Below are positions 50,498 to 57,567 of a stretch of DNA of 64,000 nucleotides, in pieces. Numbering within the stretch: position 1 is the stretch's first letter; each line of letters opens with the position of its first letter. The translations under genes and the position numbers were made by a program. The notes under the pieces are model-generated. The model did not search any database, was not told the origin of the DNA, and saw nothing but the letters and a program-made list of their open reading frames with translations. The stretch is from JBDTSW01 sp963799815 (GTDB lineage: Bacteria; Actinomycetota; Thermoleophilia; Solirubrobacterales; 70-9). The stretch is from assembly GCA_963799815.1 (NCBI GenBank), contig CAWCYG010000004.1:620001-684000 (forward strand). The letters are read 5' to 3'.

Positions 50498-51637
50498 GTG
50501 CGACGGAGACGGCTGGGGGCGCTGCTGGTCGTGGCCTTGCTGGCCACGCTTTTGGGGGCGGTCCTCGGTGCCGGCAGCGACCGCGGATCGGATGCCGAAG
50601 GGGTGTCGGTTCCCTCGCAGTGTGAGGGCGACAGCGCGGCGGACCTGAGGGAGCTCGCCGCCCAGCGCCTTGTGGTGCGAACGGACGGCACCCCCGACAA
50701 CGATCTTCTAAAGCGCGCGCAACGGGGCGAGATCGCCGGGGTGATCGTCTTCCCCGATGAGGGCGGCTCCGAGGCTGAGATCCGCCGCGGCCTGCGCGGC
50801 CTCCAGGCGGCCTCAGCCGAGGGCGACCATCCGCCGCTGATCGTCGCGACCGATCAGGAGGGCGGCTTCGTAAAGCGCTTTGTAGAGGCTCCCCCACTCC
50901 GCTCCCCCGCCGAGCTGGGACTCGAGCCCGACTCCGACGCCGCCCGCCTCGAGGGCCGCGCCACCGGCACCTTCCTTTCCGGGCTCGGCATCAACACGAA
51001 CCTGGCCCCCGTGCTCGACGTGCCTCGCACCTCCGGGTCCGTGATCTCGGACCGTGCCTTCGGGGAGTCCGTGAACGTGGTCACGGATTTGGGCCTCGCG
51101 TTCGCCGACGGACTCTCCAAGGAGGGCGTGAACGCTACGGCCAAGCACTTCCCCGGCCTGGGGCGCTCCACCCTCAACACCGACTTCTCCCCGAGCGCCA
51201 TCGGAGCGTCGCGACGCGAGCTGGCCGAGGACCTGCGCCCGTTCGAGGCAGCGATCGCCCAGGACATTCCCCTGATCATGATCTCGATCGCGTCGTATCC
51301 ACAGCTGGGCACAAAGGATCCCGCGGCCCTCGAGCGCTCCATCTCCACCCGCCTCCTCCGAACGCAGTTGGGGTTCGAGGGCGTCTCGATCAGCGACGAT
51401 CTTGGCGCTGAGGCCGTTGCCGCCTCCTACAGTGAGCAGGAGGCGGCAGAGCGGGCCGCCGCGGCCGGAACTGACCTGCTGCTGTTCGCGGGCAGCGCCG
51501 CCCCGGAGGTTCTCCGAAGCCTGCAGCGCTCGCTCGCCCGTGGGGCCCTCGATGTGGAGGCCGCCGCCGAGTCATGCGTGCGCGTCGTCGAGTTGCGCGA
51601 AGCCCTGCCGGGTCCGCCTACTGCGAAAGCAGCTTGA
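50498..51637 (+). CDS. Membrane-anchored or secreted GH3 family hydrolase (NagZ-like)
   Basis: A signal/anchor helix (RRRRLGALLVVALLATLLGAVLGAG) leads a GH3 barrel: GEIAGVIVFPDEGG, PLIVATDQEGGFVKRF, TGTFLSGLGINTNLAPVLDVPR, NATAKHFPGLGRST and SISDDLGAEAVAA with the nucleophilic Asp. In NagZ the loop after KHFPGHG carries the acid/base His (DSH); here it is GLGRSTLNTDFSP without histidine. The start is uncertain: GTG 50498 puts the signal at the terminus, but GTG 50420 or ATG 50369 would overlap the GNAT gene. Confidence 0.8.
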   Translation: MRRRRLGALLVVALLATLLGAVLGAGSDRGSDAEGVSVPSQCEGDSAADLRELAAQRLVVRTDGTPDNDLLKRAQRGEIAGVIVFPDEGGSEAEIRRGLRGLQAASAEGDHPPLIVATDQEGGFVKRFVEAPPLRSPAELGLEPDSDAARLEGRATGTFLSGLGINTNLAPVLDVPRTSGSVISDRAFGESVNVVTDLGLAFADGLSKEGVNATAKHFPGLGRSTLNTDFSPSAIGASRRELAEDLRPFEAAIAQDIPLIMISIASYPQLGTKDPAALERSISTRLLRTQLGFEGVSISDDLGAEAVAASYSEQEAAERAAAAGTDLLLFAGSAAPEVLRSLQRSLARGALDVEAAAESCVRVVELREALPGPPTAKAA

Positions 51638-53126
51638 CCTGGAACCGCTGGTTCTTGCGGAGATACTCGCCGGAGCTGTTGATCCTCGGGTCGGCGTTCA
51701 CGACGACCGCCGTGATGCGGTCGTAGTCACGCTCGGGCAAGAGGGCGGCCAGGCGGCCGCCGTCGTCGTCCGAGATCGGGCTCGAGGTCACGCTCCCGCC
51801 TGTGGCGGTGCCCGTCCGCCCGACCAGGTCGATCCCGAAGTGCGTACCTGGAGGCCCCGACACCAACACCTTGAAGTCGGTGCCCAGCTTCGGTGGCACG
51901 TCGAACAGCGCGTACGACAGGTGATCGAGGTTGATCTTCCGTCCGCGACGGGGCCTGAGCGCGCCGACCCTGTCCACGCTGGGGAGCTCATCCGCGTCGG
52001 GGAAGACGCCCGGGAGCGCCCGCCACTCAGCCGTCGAGGATGCGAACCGGATGAACTCATCCCCCAAGGCTTCGAACGGGTTGCCGTCGCCGCCAATGGC
52101 ATCGTCGTACGCGGCGGCTGAGTGATGGGCCGGGAAGACCTGGTCGGAGACGGCCCACGCCTCGCGGACCTCGTCGTCGCCATAGGCCGAGCTCAGGTAG
52201 TGGTTCCAGACCGCTGCTCCGTAGATCTTGAGCCCCGATGGATCGTTCTTGGTGAGCGGAACCCTTGGGGTCGCTGCGAACCTGGGAACGTAGCCGAGGT
52301 AGTCGTCGACGCTCGGGTAGACCTGCTCCTCGGCCCAGGTCGCCGTGGACTCGAACATCCAGGAATCCTGGAGCGAGTCGTAGGCGAACTGGAGGACGTG
52401 GTTGTACTCGTGAGCCATCGTCACCTGGAGTGCCTCAGTAGCCGTGAAGTCGGGCGGATCGATGAACTCCTCCATGTCATCGTCGAGAACCAGATAGGAC
52501 TCCTTCTCCGCCACCGTCCCCTGCCCCTCGTCGGGCGAGGCGTAGCCGAAGTAGTCGCCCCGGGTCTCGAGCAGGTAGATGTCGGTGCGATTCATGCCAC
52601 CGCCGCGAGGGCCGTCGGGAACTGGGTTCCTCCAACCGAGCGTGCCGTTCTCCACATCCGCCGACCTGTCTGCCGCTTCCGCGACCTCCTCGACGTAGTT
52701 CGGGATCTCGTCGCCGTTGCTGTCGGCGGTCGGCGGGGCGTCCGACGTCGTGTCGACCCAATGGACGCAGAAATCGCTGTCGCAAAGCGGCGATTCGTCC
52801 GCCTCGGGCGCTCTGAAGCCGTCGCCATAGCGATCAGCGCGGCCGTCATCGGGACGCGCGAGAATCGAGCGGGCAACCCGCCGCTCGCGACGATCGAGCG
52901 CGGGCGCGGAGCGGGCGAGCTCGGCGAGGAGGGGGGTCAGCTCACGGGTCGGCCGGGCCGGCGCCGGGTCTTCGAAGAGCTCGAGGGCCTCCTCGAGCGT
53001 AGCCTCGGCCTGAGCCTCGGCCGTCTCACCGGGCTCCTGAGCCGTTGCGCCGGCCGGCACCAGCGCCAGCAAGAGCGCGGCCGAGGCGGCGCAGCCGAGT
53101 CGTCTCCAAATTACCTCACCCCCCAT
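51618..53126 (-). CDS. Secreted zinc-metalloprotease-like protein (MXAN_6640-type)
   Basis: The 502-residue protein has a signal peptide (WRRLGCAASAALLLALVPAGATAQ), a Glu-rich spacer, and a domain with QVTMAHEYNHVLQFAYD (HExxH) and FESTATWAEEQVYPSVDDYL, the downstream Glu-containing helix of this peptidase-like family. EIPNYVEEVAEAAD and GDYFGYASPDEGQG are further conserved blocks. The C-terminal ~150 residues look like beta-rich domains. ATG 53126 is the first start before the signal; TATCTT lies 10 nt upstream. Its end overlaps the convergent GH3 gene by 20 nt. Confidence 0.75.
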   Translation of the reverse strand: MGGEVIWRRLGCAASAALLLALVPAGATAQEPGETAEAQAEATLEEALELFEDPAPARPTRELTPLLAELARSAPALDRRERRVARSILARPDDGRADRYGDGFRAPEADESPLCDSDFCVHWVDTTSDAPPTADSNGDEIPNYVEEVAEAADRSADVENGTLGWRNPVPDGPRGGGMNRTDIYLLETRGDYFGYASPDEGQGTVAEKESYLVLDDDMEEFIDPPDFTATEALQVTMAHEYNHVLQFAYDSLQDSWMFESTATWAEEQVYPSVDDYLGYVPRFAATPRVPLTKNDPSGLKIYGAAVWNHYLSSAYGDDEVREAWAVSDQVFPAHHSAAAYDDAIGGDGNPFEALGDEFIRFASSTAEWRALPGVFPDADELPSVDRVGALRPRRGRKINLDHLSYALFDVPPKLGTDFKVLVSGPPGTHFGIDLVGRTGTATGGSVTSSPISDDDGGRLAALLPERDYDRITAVVVNADPRINSSGEYLRKNQRFQVKLLSQ

Positions 53127-53197
53127 TGAGATGGGAAAGATACGGCTTGAGCAAGCGAAATGCGGCGGTCAGACGGGGATTGAGCCTGAGCGGCAGC

Positions 53198-53203
53198 GAT
53201 ACT
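53198..53203 (+). promoter_or_regulatory. -10 box of nadE (leaderless)
   Basis: GATACT lies 6 nt before ATG 53210 and supports that start. Confidence 0.4.
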
Positions 53204-53209
53204 TGGGCG

Positions 53210-54943
53210 ATGGCGGAACCCACGCAGACGTTGCGGATCGCGCTCGCCCAGGTCAACACGACCGTCGGCGACATCGATGGCAACGCTCGCCGCGTGACCG
53301 AATGGACCAACCGAGCTCGGGAAACGGGGGCGCAGCTCGTCGTCTTCCCCGAGCTCACGGTGACCGGCTACCCGGCCGAGGACCTCTGGCTCCGGCGCCA
53401 TTTTCTCGAGGCTGCCTCCCGCGCGCTTGACGAGGCAGCCGTGGAGATCGAGGGGATTGTGGCCCTGGTGGGGTTCGCCGAGGCCGACGCGGCCGTTCGG
53501 AACGCCTGCGCGGTGATCGCCGATGGCGCCGTCCAAGCCGTCTACCGCAAGCTTCTGCTCCCCAACTACGGCGTCTTCGACGAGCGGCGCTACTTCGAGC
53601 CCGGCGACGGCCCGGCGCTGATCGATCTGAACGGGATCCTGGTCGGCCTCACGATCTGCGAGGACATCTGGTTTCCTGGGCCGCCGGCATCGGTGGAGGC
53701 GCTTGCCGGGGCGAGCCTGATCGTCAACCCATCCGCCTCCCCCTACCACCGTGGCAAAGGGGCTTTCCGCGAGGGGATGCTGGCCGATCGTGCTGCCGAG
53801 ACGGGAGCGGCGTTTGCGCTCTGCAACCTCGTCGGCGGCCAGGACGAGCTGGTGTTCGACGGCCACAGCCTCGTCGTGTCGGGATCGGGCGGGCTCATGG
53901 CCCGCGGCGCCCAGTTCGAGGAGGACCTGGTCGTCTGCGACCTGGACCTGCCCCTGGCGGCGCCCTCGCCCTCGGCGCCGGACGCGCGGTTCGAGGCGCT
54001 GCCAGGCGGACCGCACGCCCCGGTCGTGGCCACGCTGCGCACGCCGGCAACGCACACGGACCTGCCGGCGCAGGAACCGGTAGACCTACTCGATGCCGAT
54101 GCCGAGATCTACAAGGCCCTCGTGGTTGGCCTTCGCGACTACGTCACCAAGAACGGGTTCGATCGCGTGCTGGTGGCACTCTCGGGAGGAATCGACTCGG
54201 CCCTGGTTGCCCTGGTGGCAGCCGACGCGCTTGGCGGCGGGCGGCTCTCGTGCGTGGTCATGCCCTCCCCCCACTCAAGCGACGAGACCCAGGCGGACGC
54301 CCGCGCGATTACGGCGAACCTCGAGGCCGAGTTGATCGAGATCCCGATCGAGACGGCGATGGGCGCATACGAGCAGATGCTCACGGAGAGTGGCTCGGGC
54401 AGCGAGACGCTCGACCTGGCGGCGGAGAACATCCAGGCTCGGATTCGCGGCAACCTGATCATGGCCATCTCCAATCGCACTGGATGGCTCGTGCTGACGA
54501 CTGGGAACAAGAGCGAGCTCTCCGTCGGTTACGCGACGCTCTATGGCGACATGGCCGGCGGGTTCGCCGTCCTCAAGGACGTCCCGAAGACGCTCGTCTA
54601 CCGGCTCGTGCGCCATCGCAACCAGGTGGCGGCCGAGGAGCTCGTCCCGGCCTCGGTGATCGAGCGTGCACCGTCCGCGGAGCTGCGCCCCGACCAGCGC
54701 GACGAGGACTCGCTCCCGCCGTACGAGGTCCTTGACCGGATCCTGGAGGCCTACGTCGAGGACTACCGCGGCCGCGAGGAGATCGTCGGCGACGGGCTTC
54801 CGGCTGAGGTTGTCGACCAGGTGATCGCGATGGTCGACCGCGCGGAATACAAGCGGCGCCAGGCGCCACCCGGGATCAAGATCACGCCGCGCGCATTCGG
54901 GCGTGACCGGCGGATGCCGATCACGAATCGCTTTCGCGGCTAG
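53210..54943 (+). CDS. nadE: Glutamine-dependent NAD+ synthetase
   Basis: NadE makes NAD+ from deamido-NAD+ with glutamine as ammonia donor. The N-terminal nitrilase-type glutaminase has the Glu-Lys-Cys triad in FPELTVTGYP, YRKLLLPNYG and LTICEDIW. The C-terminal synthetase has the PP-loop ALSGGIDSALVALVA, TTGNKSELSVGYATLYGDMAGG and KITPRAFGRDRRMPITNRFRG at the end. The start at ATG 53210 gives 577 residues. It converges on soxR with a 4-nt overlap. Confidence 0.95.
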   Translation: MAEPTQTLRIALAQVNTTVGDIDGNARRVTEWTNRARETGAQLVVFPELTVTGYPAEDLWLRRHFLEAASRALDEAAVEIEGIVALVGFAEADAAVRNACAVIADGAVQAVYRKLLLPNYGVFDERRYFEPGDGPALIDLNGILVGLTICEDIWFPGPPASVEALAGASLIVNPSASPYHRGKGAFREGMLADRAAETGAAFALCNLVGGQDELVFDGHSLVVSGSGGLMARGAQFEEDLVVCDLDLPLAAPSPSAPDARFEALPGGPHAPVVATLRTPATHTDLPAQEPVDLLDADAEIYKALVVGLRDYVTKNGFDRVLVALSGGIDSALVALVAADALGGGRLSCVVMPSPHSSDETQADARAITANLEAELIEIPIETAMGAYEQMLTESGSGSETLDLAAENIQARIRGNLIMAISNRTGWLVLTTGNKSELSVGYATLYGDMAGGFAVLKDVPKTLVYRLVRHRNQVAAEELVPASVIERAPSAELRPDQRDEDSLPPYEVLDRILEAYVEDYRGREEIVGDGLPAEVVDQVIAMVDRAEYKRRQAPPGIKITPRAFGRDRRMPITNRFRG

Positions 54944-55401
54944 CCCGACTCCACACCGGCGTAAGGTCGGTCGCCCACCCAGTAGCGAGGTCCGGGGCCG
55001 AGCCGAGCAGCGCGGTCGCCCGGGTTCGCCAGCTGACAGCGCTCGAGCGAGAGACAGCCACACCCGATGCACTCGGTGAGCCCCGCCCTCAAGCGCTCGA
55101 GCTCGGAGATGCGGTCGTCGATCCGGGCGGTCCAGCTCGCCGAGAGCCGGGCCCAGTCGCGCCGGTTCGGCGCGCGATCGGGCGGCAGCTTTGAGAGCTC
55201 GTTGCCAATCTCCTCGAGCGTCAGCCCGATCCGCTGGGCGAAGACGATGAACGCGATGCGCCGCAGCACCGGCCTCGGAAACCGCCTGTGGCCGGAGCCC
55301 GCGCGCTCCGAACTGATCAGGCGACGCTCCTCGTAGTAGCGAAGCGCCGAGGCCGCGACGCCGCTGCGCCTTGACACCTCGCTGATCGTCATCAGCTCCA
55401 T
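54940..55401 (-). CDS. soxR: Redox-sensitive MerR-type regulator SoxR
   Basis: The 153-residue regulator has an N-terminal MerR helix-turn-helix (TISEVSRRSGVAASALRYYEERRLI), a long dimerisation helix and the [2Fe-2S] motif C-x2-C-x-C-x5-C at Cys111, 114, 116 and 122 (ECIGCGCLSLERC). SoxR is oxidised by superoxide or redox-cycling compounds and distorts its promoter. A matching SoxR box lies directly upstream in the divergent promoter of the next gene. The start is ATG 55401. Confidence 0.93.
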   Translation of the reverse strand: MELMTISEVSRRSGVAASALRYYEERRLISSERAGSGHRRFPRPVLRRIAFIVFAQRIGLTLEEIGNELSKLPPDRAPNRRDWARLSASWTARIDDRISELERLRAGLTECIGCGCLSLERCQLANPGDRAARLGPGPRYWVGDRPYAGVESG

Positions 55402-55426
55402 ACACGAAGCAAAGCATGATCTAGGC

Positions 55427-55457
55427 TTGACTTCAAGTTCACTTGAACTTGTACAGT
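55427..55457 (+). promoter_or_regulatory. SoxR-dependent promoter with SoxR box in a 19-bp spacer
   Basis: -35 TTGACT (55427-55432) and -10 TACAGT (55452-55457) are separated by 19 bp, the overlong spacer of MerR-family promoters. The spacer holds TTCAAGT-TC-ACTTGAA (55432-55447), close to the E. coli SoxR box core CTCAAGTTAACTTGAG. It should drive the luciferase-domain gene at 55493 and may also affect soxR. Confidence 0.8.
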
Positions 55458-55492
55458 GCGTAAACGATCGATATCGAGACCGAGGAGCAGCC

Positions 55493-55837
55493 ATGATCGA
55501 GACCAAGCCCGCGGCCGAGCGAATCACCGACGAGGTCACTTCGTGGCCCGGGGTCAGCATCGGCAAGAACGCTCGTGGCGGCGAGGCCTTTGTGGTCGGG
55601 CGCAGGGAGATCGGTCATCTGCACGGCGACCACGCACTGCACACGGGCTTTCCGAAGGACACCTGGACCGAGCTGAAGGCAGAGGGGCGCATCACCGACC
55701 ATCCCGTCTTCCCCGGCAAGCCGGGACCAGCAGCCCGCGCTCTTCGAAGCGAGCAGGATGTCGACGACGCGATCGCGCTGCTGCGGATGAACTACGACCG
55801 CGTGATCGAGCGCTACGGGCTGCCGGACTCAGACTGA
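55493..55837 (+). CDS. Luciferase-domain (DUF5519-like) protein, probable SoxR target
   Basis: The 114-residue protein reads VTSWPGVSIGKNARGGEAFVVGRREIGHLHGDHALHTGFPKDTWTEL and ALLRMNYDRVIERYG, the WPGV, EIGHLHGD and LLRxxYDR pattern of the luciferase-like/DUF5519 family of unknown function. A GAGGAG ribosome-binding site precedes ATG 55493. The promoter carries a SoxR box, so it is predicted to be induced by redox stress. Confidence 0.8.
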   Translation: MIETKPAAERITDEVTSWPGVSIGKNARGGEAFVVGRREIGHLHGDHALHTGFPKDTWTELKAEGRITDHPVFPGKPGPAARALRSEQDVDDAIALLRMNYDRVIERYGLPDSD

Positions 55838-56035
55838 ACGATTGCGCCAATCCGGGCGGCGGCTGGTGAGGTGCCAGCCGTGGCAGAGCGGGCACTCATA
55901 GATGCCGAGCGCTCGCCCCTCCATGCGGGCGGCGTAAGCGGCATCGTCGGCCTCGCGCTGGCTCTCGAACCGACGCTTTCGCCGACAGGCCTGCAGCGCG
56001 TTGGCGGCGCCGATGCGCGGCTCGTCGTCCATCAC
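55829..56035 (-). CDS. Small conserved protein with a CPxC-HxWH zinc-like motif
   Basis: The 68-residue protein has LQACRRKRRFESQREADDAAYAARM and then YECPLCHGWHLTSR; the CxxC plus WH pair suggests one zinc site. Similar small proteins are common in actinobacterial genomes; the function is unknown. Its start overlaps the thioesterase stop and its end overlaps the convergent luciferase-domain gene by 9 nt. Confidence 0.7.
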   Translation of the reverse strand: MMDDEPRIGAANALQACRRKRRFESQREADDAAYAARMEGRALGIYECPLCHGWHLTSRRPDWRNRSV

Positions 56036-56451
56036 CCCTCACGCATCGGCCGCACCGCGATCGTCATCCGCGAGATCGCGCAGATCCGCCCGTCGGAGTC
56101 GGTCATGTCGACGTCCCAAACCCATGTGGTCCGGCCGCGCTGGCGCGGCGTCGCATGCGCGGTGATGTGACCGTCCGAGACGGGTCGCAGAAAGGTCGTC
56201 TGGTTCGCCTGGCCCATCGCGATCTTGCCCTCGTCGCGGACCGCGAGCCACGTGCCCCGCGAGGTGATCGTCTCGGCAAGCGAGGCGAAGACGCCACCGT
56301 GGACGATCCCGAAGGGCTGGCGCAGATCGTCGGTAACCGCGATGCGACCGCGGGCATCCCCTTCCGGCGCCTCGAGGGTCTCGATTCCGATCAACTCCGA
56401 GAAGCCGTCCGCGGCAGGCTTTCGGTTAGTTCCCTCGCTCGCCCGCGTCAT
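56032..56451 (-). CDS. PaaI-family hotdog thioesterase
   Basis: The 139-residue protein has GFSELIGIETLEAPEGDARGRIAV, the hotdog active-site segment PFGIVHGGVFASLAETITSRG and ANQTTFLRPVSDGHITAHATP. Such enzymes hydrolyse aryl- or acyl-CoA thioesters. ATG 56451 has a -10 box 6 nt upstream. Confidence 0.88.
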   Translation of the reverse strand: MTRASEGTNRKPAADGFSELIGIETLEAPEGDARGRIAVTDDLRQPFGIVHGGVFASLAETITSRGTWLAVRDEGKIAMGQANQTTFLRPVSDGHITAHATPRQRGRTTWVWDVDMTDSDGRICAISRMTIAVRPMREG

Positions 56452-56457
56452 CGAGCC

Positions 56458-56463
56458 AGCCTA
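56458..56463 (-). promoter_or_regulatory. -10 box of the thioesterase gene (leaderless)
   Basis: On the minus strand TAGGCT is 6 nt before ATG 56451. Confidence 0.45.
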
Positions 56464-56502
56464 GCCGTCCGCGGACCTGAGCCACGCTTTACCCGCAAAC
56501 CG

Positions 56503-56508
56503 TAGGCT
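56503..56508 (+). promoter_or_regulatory. Candidate -10 box of the RskA-like gene
   Basis: TAGGCT is 9 nt before ATG 56518. Confidence 0.4.
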
Positions 56509-56517
56509 TCTGCGCTC

Positions 56518-57567
56518 ATGGCCCTGTCCGCCGACGCTCAGGCCCTGCTCGAGCTGCTGCTCGCGAGGGGCCAGACTTATGCCGACATCGGCTCGCTCCT
56601 CGAGCTGTCTGAATCCGAGGTGCGCCAGCGGGCCCGCGCCGCTCTGACCGAGCTGGGTGGCACCGACCCCGACCGCAACGTGGCCCTCACCGACTGGATC
56701 CTGGGACAGGCCGATCCGATCGATCGAGCCGATGCGGCCCGCCACGTCCGCGAGGACGCCGCCGACCGCGAGCTCGCGGCGTCGCTGATCGCCTCGCTGC
56801 GTGAGCTCGCCCCCGACGCCGAGTTCCCCCGGCTCCCCGGCGAGCCGAGCCAGGGCCGCTTCCGGCGCCGCGGGGCCCAGGCCGACGCGGATGCGCCGCC
56901 TCCGGTCCCCGCGGCACCGAAGCCCGCTCGTGAGCGCCGCTCTTTCACGTCTCTTGATCCGCGCCAGGCCCGCTTGATGTTCGCCCTCGGGGGCGCCGCC
57001 ATCGTGCTGGTGCTCGTCGTCCTCGCCGTCGCCGGCGTCTTCGAGGGTGAGGAGGATTCCCCCTCAGAGCCCGTCGCGAGCGCCACCTCGACCGCCACCG
57101 ATACAGGGGCCAACGGCACCCAGGTGACCGAGAACACCGCCTCGATCCCGTTGCAGCCCGTGGGTGGCGGCGACGCGTCGGGCGCGGTCACCCTCGGGCT
57201 CACCTCGGGACAGCAGGGCTTCGTCGAGCTCGAGGCGGAGAACCTGCAGCCGGCCCCGAACGGGTCCACCTATTACGTGTGGTTCATGCAGGACGAAACC
57301 ACCGGTTATCCCTACCAGCCGCTCGCGGTGGAGGGCTCACAGGCGACGAGCGAGCGCTTCGTGCTGCCGAACGAGGCGCTCAGTGTCGTGCTCTCCGCTC
57401 GCTCGATCGATGTCTGGATCTCGCCGCTTGACGAGTTGCGCAAGCGGATCCCCGAGGCGCTTGCGGACTCGACGGTCGTCAAGATCCCCGGCGAGCGTGT
57501 GCTCTCGGCTCCCGTCCAGCGCGCCGTCGAGGCCGCTCAGGGCGGGAGAGGCGAGGGCGGCGGCTAG
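56518..57567 (+). CDS. Membrane protein with N-terminal HTH-like and C-terminal RskA-like domain
   Basis: The 349-residue protein starts with a region 4-like helix-turn-helix (QALLELLLARGQTYADIGSLLELSESEVRQRARAAL), followed by a helical linker, one TM helix (about residues 155-177, FALGGAAIVLVLVVLAVAGVF), a Thr/Ser-rich stretch and a beta-rich outer domain with GFVELEAENLQPAPNGSTYYVWFM, as in the anti-sigma-K C-terminal domain. It may signal across the membrane like RskA, yet its cytoplasmic part looks DNA- or sigma-related, not a zinc anti-sigma domain. No ECF sigma gene is adjacent. Confidence 0.65.
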   Translation: MALSADAQALLELLLARGQTYADIGSLLELSESEVRQRARAALTELGGTDPDRNVALTDWILGQADPIDRADAARHVREDAADRELAASLIASLRELAPDAEFPRLPGEPSQGRFRRRGAQADADAPPPVPAAPKPARERRSFTSLDPRQARLMFALGGAAIVLVLVVLAVAGVFEGEEDSPSEPVASATSTATDTGANGTQVTENTASIPLQPVGGGDASGAVTLGLTSGQQGFVELEAENLQPAPNGSTYYVWFMQDETTGYPYQPLAVEGSQATSERFVLPNEALSVVLSARSIDVWISPLDELRKRIPEALADSTVVKIPGERVLSAPVQRAVEAAQGGRGEGGG

